Shown: positions 10,301 through 18,476, numbered from the stretch's first letter. The stretch is DNA of 64,000 bases from Microtetraspora sp. NBRC 13810 (GCF_030268685.1 NZ_BSRQ01000009.1:186001-250000), one strand, 5' to 3'. The notes: a model not told the origin generated them from the letters alone. Numbers and translations: made by a program.

Positions 10301-10973
10301 CCGACAGGTCGGGGGCGCCGGCGAAGACCCGGTCCAGCACGGCCTGCACGGAGTCGTCGTCGAACGGCCCGCGGCCGGTCGCGGCGAAGTACATCGCGGC
10401 GGCCCAGCTGAACACGTCCGAGGCGGGACCCACCTCGTCCCCGGAGACCTGCTCCGGCGACATGTACTCCGGGGCGCCGACGGTCGCGCTGAACATCGTC
10501 GCCGCGGCGTCCAGCGCGGTCGCGATCCCGGCGTCGAGCAGCCACGGCCCGTCACCGCCGAGCATGATGTTGCCCGGCTTGACGTCCCTGTGCACGATGC
10601 CCGCCTCGTGCAGCGAGGCCAGGGCGCGCGCGGTGCCCGTGACGAGGTCCATCAGCCGCTCGTCCGACACGTTCACCGACAGCGGGAAACCGTGCGCGAG
10701 GGTGTAGACGAGGTAGGGACGGCCGTCGTGCACGCCCGCGTCGAGCAGGCGGGGGACGTGCGGGTGCTCGGACTCACGCAGCGCCTCGATCGCGGTCAGG
10801 AACCGGCCGGGCCCTTCGTCGGTCAGCCGGAACCGCGGGTGGAGCAGCTTGATCGCGACGGCGACGCCGTCGGGGTCGTCGGCCGCGTAGACCACACCCT
10901 GGTCGCCCTCACCCAGACGGCCGTAGACCTCGTAGCCGCCGAGCACGTCGGGATCACCCGGGGCGAGCGGCAT
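7353..10973 (-). CDS. Membrane Ser/Thr protein kinase with disordered linker and WD40 propeller
   Basis: 1206 residues from the ATG at 10973 (GGAGG just upstream). Residues about 13-260 are an Hanks-type kinase: G-loop GRLGEGDQG (18-26), Lys42, HRDVKPGN (128-135), then D-A-G at 147-149 in place of DFG, and APEYMSPEQ. A roughly 540-residue Gly/Ala/Ser-rich linker with decapeptide repeats follows. A single membrane helix (near 800-825, ALLAAGVAAVVAVPVWLGF) would put the C-terminal seven WD40 repeats (about 890-1206) outside the cell as a sensor. A response regulator/histidine kinase pair lies upstream on the same strand, 159 bases away. Ligand and substrates are unknown. Confidence 0.93.
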   Translation of the reverse strand: MPLAPGDPDVLGGYEVYGRLGEGDQGVVYAADDPDGVAVAIKLLHPRFRLTDEGPGRFLTAIEALRESEHPHVPRLLDAGVHDGRPYLVYTLAHGFPLSVNVSDERLMDLVTGTARALASLHEAGIVHRDVKPGNIMLGGDGPWLLDAGIATALDAAATMFSATVGAPEYMSPEQVSGDEVGPASDVFSWAAAMYFAATGRGPFDDDSVQAVLDRVFAGAPDLSAVPGELGLLLTRCLAKSPAARPTMAEVLDKLSAVAATAELRTAAAAALPSAAADSTDTTGDVPEPSGGPVTWSVTLTVEVSGEGAPGGTQGAVAGVPGTAVAGVSRGGYGGAASETDVEAVAGASQGFEASGGAAAGAPGDGAPVTAGGDAAGTPGRKTSAVESRETTATVGGRTSARPRVRASGTAGGPLVRAAGTAARSGAKGSGIAGGSAVRASGSAGGSGTKGAGGVGGPVAGSAGAAGSAGGPGVKVAGAPGGPAGSGASGGSGGGANGANGVVGVEASGTGGSGGTASGGTDARASGGSGGSGGSAGSGGSGGAASKGSRGGTSGGSGREASKGSGGKASGGPGGETPGGAGGEVFGGPAGSAALAGADGGASGAETAEGGEDRASRERSRDSGPEGGRSSAPALSGAAASGRTEPEESTDGGSSGGSVAAGSGAGASRTRASGAEESTTGVLEAGASKTGASEAGTSKTGASGAGASRAGASGVGGSKARASGAGAPKAKSSGASKAGASGAGASKAGVSGVGASKAGAGAGGGAGRPVAGPGSAAGPSGGAAGASGRPVGRGRRGRKALLAAGVAAVVAVPVWLGFGGGLELVTGPRAVPTVGIVNQAQVASPAAVATNRMPPAGTDAAAGQETPPPAAGARQESPPPVAGTTSWLGYGYRVRSVDLPYVVPALAVVSVDGRPVVVAGAADGMVRLRDADTGEPVGEPLKGHKGAVETVATVTLDGRPVAVSGGKDGYVRAWNLGNGRPYGKAYAVRRGGVTAVTVAKVGKRTLVAAAAKDHTITLFDLDRGKALARPLRGHKSAVTSLTTATVGDRKVLVSGSRDETVRLWDLSRPREIGKPYHGHTKAVDALATGTLQGRPVVISGGEENSVRVWSPGSRKSARAPFGGPKKTVYALGRVEVGDRDTVVAASGDGVLRVWDLGSGKLRGKIEDAHQGAATALAPYVDDDGRLMLASTGADRTLRIWRFGSLS
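8690..8960. repeat. 30-bp in-frame repeats in the kinase linker
   Basis: About nine imperfect 30-bp units of the type GACGCTCCAGCCCCTGAAGC plus ten more bases. On the coding (minus) strand they encode decapeptides such as SGAGASKAGA. They sit just before the membrane helix of the kinase. Confidence 0.85.
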
Positions 10974-11132
10974 GCGCACCTCCTCCGGCAAGGCAGAGCC
11001 GGGATGGCGGGCTCTCGCGAAGATCACGATCACCCGGCGTACTTGTAGTGGGTCCACACGATACGCCGCTCGGGACCCGGGCAAGGTCGTCTCCGGGGTC
11101 CAGATTCCAGATCTTGATCTGTCCCGCCCGGC

Positions 11133-11771
11133 TCAGGCCAGGCCGTGCCGTACCGCGAAAAGGGCCGCCTGTGTCCTGTCCTGCACACCTAGCTTCATCA
11201 GCACGTTCGAGACATGCGTCTTGACAGTTTTCTCCGCCACGGTCAACTCCCGGGCGATCTCCCGGTTGGACCGGCCGGCCGCGATGAGTTTCAGCACCTC
11301 CCGCTCGCGCTCCGTGAGCGGGCTGCCCGGCGGCGCGACGACGGGGGCGGGCACGGCCGCGGCCCCGGCGAGCACGGCCTCGGCCGCCTCGGGGGCGAGC
11401 AGCACCTGGCCGCCCGCCACCGCCCTGATCGCCTGCACCAGCGCGGGCGGATCGACGTCCTTGTACAGGAACCCGGCCGCGCCCGCCCGCATCGCGGGGG
11501 TGACGTCGTCGCGGTCGCTCACCGAGGTCAGCACGAGCACCCGTACGGCGAGGCCGCGCTCGGCCAGGGCGGCCAGCGCGCCGTGCCCGTCGAGGACCGG
11601 CATCCGCAGGTCGAGCAGCAGCACGTCGGGGGCGAGCGAGGCCACGAGGTCCACCGCCGCGGCGCCGTCGGCGGCCTCCCCGACCACGGACACGTCCTCC
11701 TGCAGGTCGAGGAAGGTACGCAGCCCCTGCCGGACGATGGGATGATCGTCGGCGATCACCACCTTGATCAC
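11133..11771 (-). CDS. NarL/LuxR-family response regulator
   Basis: 212 residues. Receiver domain with acidic pocket D8-D9 (ADDHPIVRQG), phospho-acceptor D54 (LLLDLRMP), Thr82 and Lys104 (FLYKD). C-terminal LuxR HTH (LTEREREVLKLIAAGRSNREIA). The GTG start at 11771 follows GGAGGT and overlaps the stop of the upstream histidine kinase by four bases (GTGA), so the two are translationally coupled and surely cognate. Target genes are not evident; the Ser/Thr kinase gene 159 bases downstream is a candidate. Confidence 0.96.
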   Translation of the reverse strand: MIKVVIADDHPIVRQGLRTFLDLQEDVSVVGEAADGAAAVDLVASLAPDVLLLDLRMPVLDGHGALAALAERGLAVRVLVLTSVSDRDDVTPAMRAGAAGFLYKDVDPPALVQAIRAVAGGQVLLAPEAAEAVLAGAAAVPAPVVAPPGSPLTEREREVLKLIAAGRSNREIARELTVAEKTVKTHVSNVLMKLGVQDRTQAALFAVRHGLA

Positions 11772-12925
11772 GAAGGTACCTCCATCCGGACCGTCGTCCC
11801 GGCACCCGGCGCGGACGTGACCCGCACGTCGCCGCCGACGGCCTGCGCCCGATCCTTCATCGAGGCGAGCCCGAGGCCGCGCGCCGGGATCGCCCCGGCG
11901 TCGAAGCCGGTCCCGTCGTCGGACACCTCCAGCACCAGCCGGCCGTCCCCGCGCGCCAGCCGTACCGCGACCGTGGTGCCGCCGGCGTGCCGCAGCGCGT
12001 TGTGCAACGCCTCCTGGGCGACCCGCAGGACGGCCACCTCCACCTCGGGCGGCTCGGGAGGCGGGTGGTCCGCCGGCTCCGGGCCCTCGAAGGTGACCGC
12101 CGGCGGGTGGACGCGGTCGAGCAGCCGCACGTGCTTGCGCAGCGTCTCGGCCAGCCCGTGCCGGTCGAGGTCGGCGGGACGCAGCTCGACGATGACCGCG
12201 CGCAGCTCGGACAGCGCCTCCCCGGCGAGACGCTGAACCTGCCACAGTTCGGCGGCGGCGGCCTCCGGCCGGGTGGCGATCAGCGCCTCGGCGGCCTGCG
12301 CGGTCAGCCGGAGCGAGAACAGCTTCTGGGCGACGGCGTCGTGCAGCTCGTGCGCCATCCGGGTGCGCTCCTCGACCATGGCCAGCTCCCGGCCGCGCTC
12401 GTAGAGCCGCGCGTTGGTCAGCGCGATCGCCGCGTGCGCCGCGAAGAGCGTGAGCAGTTCCTCGTCGGCGTCGGTGAACCCGCCCGGTTTGCGCTTGTTG
12501 GAGACGAAGATGATGCCGAGCACGTTCTCGCCGTCCCGGATCGGCACCCCGATGAAGTCCTTGAGCACCGGGTGCGCCCGCGGCCACCACTCGAACCGCG
12601 GGTCCCTGCGGATGTCGCGCAGCCGGACCGGCGCCCCCTCCCGCAGCATCGCGCCCAGCATGCCGTGCTGGCGCGGCGTCGGCCCGATGGCCTGCCACTG
12701 CTCGTCGGTGACGCCCTCGGCGACGAACTCGGCGAACGCCCCCTCGGCGTCGGGCACCCCGAGCGCCGCGTAGCGGGCGTCGAGCAGCCGCTGCGCCGAG
12801 CGCACGATGACCTGGAGCACCTCGCGGACCGACAGGTGCCGGGTCACCGAGAGCACGGCCGAGCTCACCGCGTGCAGGACCGCCGTCTCCTCGTCTGGCA
12901 CACCCTCGCCCACTTGCTCGACCAC
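11768..12925 (-). CDS. GAF-domain sensor histidine kinase (HisKA_3/NarX type)
   Basis: About 385 residues. An N-terminal GAF domain (VREVLQVIVRSAQRLLDARYAALGV to the end of the IGVPIRDGENVLGIIFVSNKR segment) precedes a HisKA_3 dimerisation helix with phospho-His in MAHELHDAVAQ. A HATPase domain follows: LRVAQEALHNALRHAGG, SDDGTGF and GLGLASMKDRA. No membrane segment, so it is a cytoplasmic sensor. DevS-like kinases of this layout sense heme gases or redox, but this GAF shows no assigned cofactor residue. Starts at 12934 and 12982 are in frame; I prefer the GTG at 12925, eight bases after AGGG. Confidence 0.92.
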   Translation of the reverse strand: MVEQVGEGVPDEETAVLHAVSSAVLSVTRHLSVREVLQVIVRSAQRLLDARYAALGVPDAEGAFAEFVAEGVTDEQWQAIGPTPRQHGMLGAMLREGAPVRLRDIRRDPRFEWWPRAHPVLKDFIGVPIRDGENVLGIIFVSNKRKPGGFTDADEELLTLFAAHAAIALTNARLYERGRELAMVEERTRMAHELHDAVAQKLFSLRLTAQAAEALIATRPEAAAAELWQVQRLAGEALSELRAVIVELRPADLDRHGLAETLRKHVRLLDRVHPPAVTFEGPEPADHPPPEPPEVEVAVLRVAQEALHNALRHAGGTTVAVRLARGDGRLVLEVSDDGTGFDAGAIPARGLGLASMKDRAQAVGGDVRVTSAPGAGTTVRMEVPS

Positions 12926-13047
12926 ACCGCTCACCCTAAGCGCTGAGCCGGAACGGACCAGGGCCCGCGGTCCTAAGCCCATCAGCGGATACCCGCCGGA
13001 CCTTGCGCCCGATGCCGCGCCGCCGCCGCGTTCCTACCGTCGGAGCC

Positions 13048-13719
13048 ATGACAGGAAACGCACTCATCACCGGCGCCTCCAGGGGACTCGGCCGCTCCCT
13101 GGCCCGCGCCCTGGCGGCCGACGGATGGCGTCTCGTCCTCACCGCACGCGGCGCGGACGACCTGCACGACACCGCCGCCGAGCTGGGTTCCGCCGCGCTC
13201 GCCCTGCCCGGCGACGTGGCCGACCCGGCGCACCGCGACCGGCTGGCCCGCGCCGCGGACGGGCTGGGCGGCCTCGACCTCCTGGTGAACAACGCGAGCG
13301 GGCTCGGGCCGACGCCGCTTCCGACGCTCGCCGGATATCCGATCGACGACCTGGCCGAGTTGTTCGCGGTCAACGTGCTGGCCCCGCTCGCCCTCATCCA
13401 GGCGGCCCTGCCGGGCCTGCGCGCCCGCCGCGGAGCGGTGGTCAACATCTCCTCCGACGCGGCCGTGGAGGCTTACGAGGGCTGGGGCGGGTACGGCGCG
13501 ACCAAGGCGGCGCTGGAGCAGGTGTCGCACGTGCTGGCCGCCGAGGAGCCCGACGTGGCGGTCTGGTGGGTGGACCCGGGCGAGATGAACACCCGGATGC
13601 TCGCCGCCGCCGTCGGCGCCGAGGACGCGGCCGGCGCGCCGTCGCCGGACACCGTGACGCCGACGATCCTGCGCCTGGTCGGGGAACGGCCGGCGAGCGG
13701 AAGGCTGGCCCACCGATGA
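13048..13719 (+). CDS. Short-chain dehydrogenase/reductase
   Basis: 223 residues. Classical SDR signature: NAD(P)-binding GASRGLG (near residue 8), NNASG, catalytic Ser in NISSD, and YGATK for the Tyr-x3-Lys pair. An Arg after the glycine motif hints at NADP. The stop overlaps the QueA-like start (ATGA), so the two are a translationally coupled operon. Substrate unknown. Confidence 0.92.
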   Translation: MTGNALITGASRGLGRSLARALAADGWRLVLTARGADDLHDTAAELGSAALALPGDVADPAHRDRLARAADGLGGLDLLVNNASGLGPTPLPTLAGYPIDDLAELFAVNVLAPLALIQAALPGLRARRGAVVNISSDAAVEAYEGWGGYGATKAALEQVSHVLAAEEPDVAVWWVDPGEMNTRMLAAAVGAEDAAGAPSPDTVTPTILRLVGERPASGRLAHR

Positions 13720-14729
13720 GCGCCGGGATCGACTTCGCGCTGCCCGCCCCGCTGGAGGCGCACGAGCCGCCCGAGGCGCGCGGCCTGGCCAGGGACGGCG
13801 TGCGGCTGCTGGTCTCCCGGCTGGCCGGCGGGGAGATCTCCCACCACAGGTTCACCGACCTGCCCGGCCTCCTCGCTCCCGGCGACCTGCTCGTGGTCAA
13901 CAACTCGGCGACCCTGCCCGCCGCCGTCCGCCTGGACCGCCTCGCCGTGCACTTCTCCACCGCGCGGGAGGACGGCTCGTGGCTGGTCGAGCTGCGCCGC
14001 CGTACCGGGGAGGACACCGAGCCCTACCCGGGCGGGACCGCCGGGGAGTGGCTGCCGCTGCCGGGCGGCGCGACCCTGCGGCTCGTCCGGCGGGAGACGC
14101 CGCGCCTGTGGCGGGCCCGGCTGGACCGCGACGTCGAGGACTACCTGCGTCGGTACGGCAGGCCGATCCGCTACTCCTACGTGCCCCGGGACTGGCCGCT
14201 GGCCGACTACCAGACGGTGTTCGCCGTCGTGCCGGGCAGCGCGGAGATGCCCAGCGCCGGGCGGCCGTTCAGCGCCGGACTGGTCACCGCCCTGGTCTCC
14301 CGGGGGATCGGCGTCGCCCCGATCACCCTGCACACCGGGGTGGCCTCGCCGGAGAAGGACGAACCGCCCTACCGGGAGCGGTTCCACGTCCCCGCTGCCA
14401 CCGCGCGGCTCGTCAACGCCACGCACGAGGCCGGGGGCAGGGTCGTCGCGGTGGGCACCACGGTGGTGCGGGCGCTGGAGACGGCCGCCGCCGGGCGGGG
14501 ACGCGTCGCCTCCGCCGACGGCTGGACGTCGCACATCGTCACCCCCAAGGCCGGGGTGCGCGTCGTGACCGGCCTGCTCACCGGCCTGCACGAGCCGCGG
14601 TCCAGCCACCTGTCGATGCTCGCCGCGGTCGGCGGCGGCGAACTCGTGGCACGTTCCTACGAGGAGGCGCTGCGCGAGGGGTACCTCTGGCACGAGTTCG
14701 GCGACACCCATCTCATCCTGACGTCCTAG
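13716..14729 (+). CDS. queA: QueA-like S-adenosylmethionine:tRNA ribosyltransferase-isomerase
   Basis: 337 residues matching the QueA fold. Family landmarks are the N-terminal HHRFTDLPGLLAPGDLLVVNNSATLPA, FSAGLVTALVSRGIGVAPITLHTG, and ERFHVPAATARLVN with GTTVVRALE. QueA turns preQ1-tRNA into epoxyqueuosine-tRNA using SAM as ribosyl donor. No tgt, queC-F or queG gene is nearby, and the coupling to an SDR is not the classical queuosine context, so a diverged substrate is possible. Its stop codon overlaps the convergent acyltransferase stop within CTAG. Confidence 0.85.
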   Translation: MSAGIDFALPAPLEAHEPPEARGLARDGVRLLVSRLAGGEISHHRFTDLPGLLAPGDLLVVNNSATLPAAVRLDRLAVHFSTAREDGSWLVELRRRTGEDTEPYPGGTAGEWLPLPGGATLRLVRRETPRLWRARLDRDVEDYLRRYGRPIRYSYVPRDWPLADYQTVFAVVPGSAEMPSAGRPFSAGLVTALVSRGIGVAPITLHTGVASPEKDEPPYRERFHVPAATARLVNATHEAGGRVVAVGTTVVRALETAAAGRGRVASADGWTSHIVTPKAGVRVVTGLLTGLHEPRSSHLSMLAAVGGGELVARSYEEALREGYLWHEFGDTHLILTS

Positions 14730-15676
14730 GACACCTTCCTCAGCGGGATCCCGGCGGCCTTCTGCGGGATCCCGGCGGCCTTTTGCGGGATCCCGGCGGC
14801 CGGCTCGGCCGCGGGCAGGTCGAGCGGCCGAAGGCCGTACACCAGGCGGTCCTCCTCGGCGTGCGCGGCGGCGGCCACCGCCGCCTCGGCCAGCCGGGCG
14901 TACGCGCGGCGGGCGGGCTCCCCGTGGGCCGCGGGCCGGCCCGGCGAGGGCAGCAGCGTGACCTCCGCGACGAGCCGGCGCACGGCGATCACCCGGAGCA
15001 TGGAGGCCACCAGGGTGTCCTCGCCGACGAACGCTGCCGCCGTGGTGGGCGCGTCGCCGTCGAGGAAGCGGAGCGCGACCGGGAGCACCGGGGCGTCCGC
15101 GTCCAGCGCCGCCTGGAACACGGCGGGACGGAACCGGCCCATCCCCCGGCCGCACCAGGTCGTGCCCTCCGGGAAGGCCACCACCGGGTGACCTTCCCGG
15201 AGCGCCCCCGCGACCTGGCCCACCGCCTGCGGCAGCGCGGTGAGCCGCTCCCTGTCGATGAAGAGGACGCCGGCCGCCGTGGCCAGCAGCCCGATCAGCG
15301 GCCACTCCCTGACCTCGCGCTTGGCCAGCAGCCGGCCCGGCACCGCAGCCGCGAAGATCAGCGGGTCCAGCCAGGAGGTGTGGTTGGCGACCAGCAGCGG
15401 GGCCACACCGTCCTTGGTCCTGCCGGGCGGCTCGGCCTCGTAACGCAGGTCGATCCGCACGCCCAGCGCGAGCAGCACCAGCCGCGCCCAGATCATCGTC
15501 AGCCGGATCCGCCCCGACGTGCCGGCCCGGGAGGCCACCAGGGCCAGCGGGATACCGGCGAGCAGCACCGGGAAGGCGGTGCACACCCGCAGCACGCGCA
15601 GCGTCGGCCGGGCGGCGGAGGCGATGGGCCTGATGCAGGACGGGGCGCACGGGGAGACGGGGAACCACGCGGTCAT
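14726..15676 (-). CDS. 1-acyl-sn-glycerol-3-phosphate/lyso-ornithine-lipid acyltransferase (PlsC/OlsA type)
   Basis: 316 residues. PlsC acyltransferase with block I NHTSWLD (H-x4-D) and block III FPEGTTWCG, preceded by membrane segments (VCTAFPVLLAGIPLALV). The start ATG overlaps the stop of the OlsB-like gene (ATGA), and olsB-olsA pairs make ornithine lipids in many bacteria: OlsB N-acylates ornithine, OlsA adds the second acyl chain. The tail has three KAAGIPQ-type repeats. A role in phosphatidic acid synthesis instead is possible. Confidence 0.88.
   Translation of the reverse strand: MTAWFPVSPCAPSCIRPIASAARPTLRVLRVCTAFPVLLAGIPLALVASRAGTSGRIRLTMIWARLVLLALGVRIDLRYEAEPPGRTKDGVAPLLVANHTSWLDPLIFAAAVPGRLLAKREVREWPLIGLLATAAGVLFIDRERLTALPQAVGQVAGALREGHPVVAFPEGTTWCGRGMGRFRPAVFQAALDADAPVLPVALRFLDGDAPTTAAAFVGEDTLVASMLRVIAVRRLVAEVTLLPSPGRPAAHGEPARRAYARLAEAAVAAAAHAEEDRLVYGLRPLDLPAAEPAAGIPQKAAGIPQKAAGIPLRKVS
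14743..14805. repeat. 21-bp in-frame repeat in acyltransferase C terminus
   Basis: Three near-identical units beginning GCGGGATCCCGGCGGCC at 14743, 14764 and 14785. On the coding strand they give three GIP(Q/L)-x-A-A-type heptads at the extreme C terminus, 15 bases from the stop. Confidence 0.9.
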
Positions 15677-16455
15677 GGTTTTACGCCCAGGAAGTGCCGC
15701 AGGTAGCGGATGTCGACGTTGGCCAGGGAGAGCAGCACGAAGAAGTCGGCGGTGCCGAAGTCGGGGTCGTAGGCGGCGGGGCCGCAGACCCAGGCGCCCA
15801 GGCGCAGGTAGCCGCGCAGCAGCGAGGGCATCGTGAACCGGTCGGGACGCTCGATCCCCTCGGGGGACCACGGCCGGTGCGGCGTGACACGGTACTCCGG
15901 CGGCGCGAGGTGCCGCTCCTGGACCCGGTCGTGCACGGCCGCGGCGAGCGAGCCGCCGTCGTCGAGCGGCACCGAGCAGCAGCCGGCGAGCCAGGTGTGC
16001 CCGCCCTCCACCATGTACCGGGCGATCCCCGCCCACATCAGCCCGACCACGGCGCCGCCGCGGTGCTCGGGATGCACGCAGGACCGGCCCACCTCGACCA
16101 GGTTCCCGCGCAGGCGGCCGAGCGCGGCGAGGTCGAACTCGGTGTCGGAGTAGAGCCGGTCCGCCCGGCCGGGTGCCAGCAGCCGGTAGGTGCCGACGAC
16201 CTCACCCGACTCTCCGGACCGGACGAGGAGATGGTCGCAGTAGGCGTCGAAGCGGTCGGCGTCCACACCGGTCATGGGCGTGTCCAGCCGGGCGCCCATC
16301 TCGCCGGCGAAGATCTGGTAGCGGAGCCGCTGAGCGGCCTGGACGTCGGCGGCGGTCGTGGCCAGGCCCACCGTGTAGCGGCCCTGGGCGTCGGCGATCA
16401 CCCCGCCGTCGAGGCGGCGTTCTGCGACGTCGGAGGAAAAGACTGAGGGCGTCAT
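15673..16455 (-). CDS. OlsB-like GNAT N-acyltransferase (ornithine N-acyltransferase family)
   Basis: 260 residues. It matches the acetyltransferase family of OlsB/hemolysin-type acyltransferases: AAQRLRYQIFAGEMGA, DRFDAYCDHLLV, VGTYRLL, YSDTEFDL, then VEVGRSCVHPEHRGG and WAGIARYM. OlsB attaches a 3-hydroxyacyl chain from acyl-ACP to ornithine. Start ATG at 16455 with AGGAGG ten bases ahead. It leads the two-gene olsBA-like operon and is divergent from serB. Product chemistry is inferred from the family and pairing. Confidence 0.85.
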   Translation of the reverse strand: MTPSVFSSDVAERRLDGGVIADAQGRYTVGLATTAADVQAAQRLRYQIFAGEMGARLDTPMTGVDADRFDAYCDHLLVRSGESGEVVGTYRLLAPGRADRLYSDTEFDLAALGRLRGNLVEVGRSCVHPEHRGGAVVGLMWAGIARYMVEGGHTWLAGCCSVPLDDGGSLAAAVHDRVQERHLAPPEYRVTPHRPWSPEGIERPDRFTMPSLLRGYLRLGAWVCGPAAYDPDFGTADFFVLLSLANVDIRYLRHFLGVKP

Positions 16456-16621
16456 CGGGCGATAGCCTCCTGTTCTCGCATCTCAGGCCATCAAGTCATG
16501 GTGAGATGGCCGCAGCTCTACGCGTACGACGCCATCGAGCGTCAACATGGTGAACCGCGTTAACCCACTGGACACGGGGCAAGTACCGCTGCGTCGCACC
16601 CGCCAAGTACCGTTGTGAGAG

Positions 16622-17845
16622 ATGAATCAGCGCACGCTTCTCATCACGCTGACCGGCCCCGATCGCCCCGGCGTGACCTCCAGGCTTTTCTCCGTCCTCG
16701 CCGGCTTCCCCGTCGTCGTCTCCGACGTCGAGCAGGTGGTCATCCGCGGCCGTCTCACTCTCGGTGTGCTCGTCGAGTACGCCGGGGGGCCCTCCACCGG
16801 CACCGGGCAGACGCTCGGCGCGCTGTGGAGCTCGGTCGAGCGGGTCGCCGACGATCTCGGCATGGAGCTGGAGCTGTCCACCGGCTCGACGGCCAAGGAG
16901 CAGCGCAGGCGCGGCCGGTTGCACGTGACCGTGCTGGGCGCGCCGCTGGCCCCCGCCGCGATGGCCGGCATCACCGGCCGCATCGCCGCCGCCGGGGCCA
17001 ACATCGACCGCATCGAGCGGCTGGCGCACTACCCCGTGACCTGCATCGAGCTGGCCGTCTCCGGCGCCGACCCGGACGCGCTGCGCGTCGAGCTGGCCGC
17101 CGAGGCCGCCGCGCAGCAGGTCGACGTCGCCGTCCAGCGTTCCGGCCTGCACCGCAGGGCCAAGCGGCTCATCGTGATGGACGTCGACTCCACGCTGATC
17201 CAGGCCGAGGTCATCGAGCTGCTCGCGGCCCACGCCGGCTGCCTGGACGAGGTCGAGAAGGTCACCGCCGCCGCGATGCGCGGCGAGCTGGACTTCGCGG
17301 CGTCGCTGCGTGAGCGGGTCGCCCTGCTCGCCGGGCTGCCCGAGGAGGTCTTCGAGCGGGTGCGCGAGGAGGTCGTGCTCACCCCGGGGGCGCGCACGCT
17401 GGTGCGCACGCTCAAGCGGCTCGACTACCGCTTCGCCATCGTGAGCGGCGGGTTCACCCAGATCACCGACGCCCTGGTCACCGATCTCGGTCTGGACTAC
17501 TCTGCGGCCAACACGCTGGAGGTCGCCGGCGGCAAGCTGACCGGCCGGGTCGTCGGCGAGATCGTCGACCGTCCCGGCAAGGCCCGCGCCCTGGAGCGTT
17601 TCGCCGCCCAGGCGGGCATCCCGATCTCGCAGACCGTGGCGATCGGCGACGGCGCCAACGACCTCGACATGATCGCCGCCGCCGGTCTCGGCATCGCCTT
17701 CAACGCCAAGCCCGTGGTGGCGCAGGCCGCCGACACCGCGGTCACCGTGCCCTACCTCGACTCGATCCTCTACCTGCTCGGCATCCCGCGGGCCGAGGTG
17801 GAGGCCGCTGACGCCGAGGACGGCCTCCACCCCGAGGCCCGCTGA
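16622..17845 (+). CDS. serB: Phosphoserine phosphatase with two ACT domains
   Basis: 407 residues. Two N-terminal ACT domains (about 5-75 and 100-170, starting TLLITLTGPDRPGV and RLHVTVLGAPLAP) precede the HAD phosphatase: MDVDSTLIQAE (Asp nucleophile near 186), VSGGFTQ and GDGANDLDM. It makes serine from phosphoserine, and the ACT pair probably binds serine or another amino acid for feedback. This SerB2 layout is common in Actinobacteria. It ends six bases before the convergent sixA. Confidence 0.96.
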   Translation: MNQRTLLITLTGPDRPGVTSRLFSVLAGFPVVVSDVEQVVIRGRLTLGVLVEYAGGPSTGTGQTLGALWSSVERVADDLGMELELSTGSTAKEQRRRGRLHVTVLGAPLAPAAMAGITGRIAAAGANIDRIERLAHYPVTCIELAVSGADPDALRVELAAEAAAQQVDVAVQRSGLHRRAKRLIVMDVDSTLIQAEVIELLAAHAGCLDEVEKVTAAAMRGELDFAASLRERVALLAGLPEEVFERVREEVVLTPGARTLVRTLKRLDYRFAIVSGGFTQITDALVTDLGLDYSAANTLEVAGGKLTGRVVGEIVDRPGKARALERFAAQAGIPISQTVAIGDGANDLDMIAAAGLGIAFNAKPVVAQAADTAVTVPYLDSILYLLGIPRAEVEAADAEDGLHPEAR

Positions 17846-17851
17846 GGGGCT

Positions 17852-18367
17852 TCAGACCCTGCCGGTCTTCGGGGCCCAGCGGATGCTCGCCCTACCGGCG
17901 GTCAGCTCCGCCCACGGGTCGGCCGACTCGATCACCGCGAACGCGCCGGGCGGGAACCCGGGGTCGCGTTCCCGGCCCGTCAGGCCCATGACCAGCTCGT
18001 GGACGCCCGGGTTGTGGCCGACGAGCATCAGGGTCGGCGTCTCGGGCTCGGCGGCGCGGACGAGGTCGAGCAGCTCGTCGGCGTACGCCTCGTAGATGCC
18101 GCGCTCGAAGCTCACGGGCGCGCCGGGGGCCAGCTCGGCCAGCGCCAGCTCCGCCGTACGCCGGGTGCGGACCGCGGGCGAGCAGAACACCCGGGTGGGC
18201 GACAGGCCGAGGTCGCGCAGCGTCACACCGGCCAGCTTCGCGTCACGCTCGCCCCGCTCGGTCAGCGGGCGCTCCCGATCGGGCCGGCCGGGCGCCTCAC
18301 CCGCCTTGGCGTGCCGCAACACGATCAGCGTACGGCTCCGCGCCGGCTCTGATCCGGGCTCAGGCAT
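17852..18367 (-). CDS. sixA: SixA-like histidine phosphatase
   Basis: 171 residues of the phosphoglycerate-mutase/SixA branch: RHAK catalytic motif near residue 18, CSPAVRTRRTAEL, and VGHNPGVHEL with the second catalytic His. E. coli SixA dephosphorylates phosphohistidine in phosphotransfer proteins; here the substrate is unknown. It overlaps the small membrane protein gene by eight bases, so the two are likely cotranscribed. Confidence 0.9.
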   Translation of the reverse strand: MPEPGSEPARSRTLIVLRHAKAGEAPGRPDRERPLTERGERDAKLAGVTLRDLGLSPTRVFCSPAVRTRRTAELALAELAPGAPVSFERGIYEAYADELLDLVRAAEPETPTLMLVGHNPGVHELVMGLTGRERDPGFPPGAFAVIESADPWAELTAGRASIRWAPKTGRV

Positions 18368-18476
18368 GACGGGACGCCCAGATCGCCAGCACCACGATGG
18401 CGGCCAGGACGGCCACCATGGCCAGCAGGATCAGCGCCAGCGTCTTGCCCCCCGAGGGTCGGTCAGGCTGGGACAC
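18360..18476 (-). CDS. Small single-pass membrane protein, 38 aa
   Basis: Begins at GTG 18476, eight bases after AAGGAGG, one of the best ribosome sites in the region. The sequence is a short polar head (SQPDRPSGGKT) and one long hydrophobic helix (LALILLAMVAVLAAIVVLAIW) ending RHA. Frame and overlap with sixA support a real gene. Longer in-frame starts lack a ribosome site. No family recognised. Confidence 0.7.
   Translation of the reverse strand: MSQPDRPSGGKTLALILLAMVAVLAAIVVLAIWASRHA

Noticed and set aside
8422-10707. A 761-aa Pro/Ala-rich plus-strand frame opposite the kinase linker
   Set aside because: Mirror of the kinase linker repeats; the minus frame connects the kinase to the WD40 domain.
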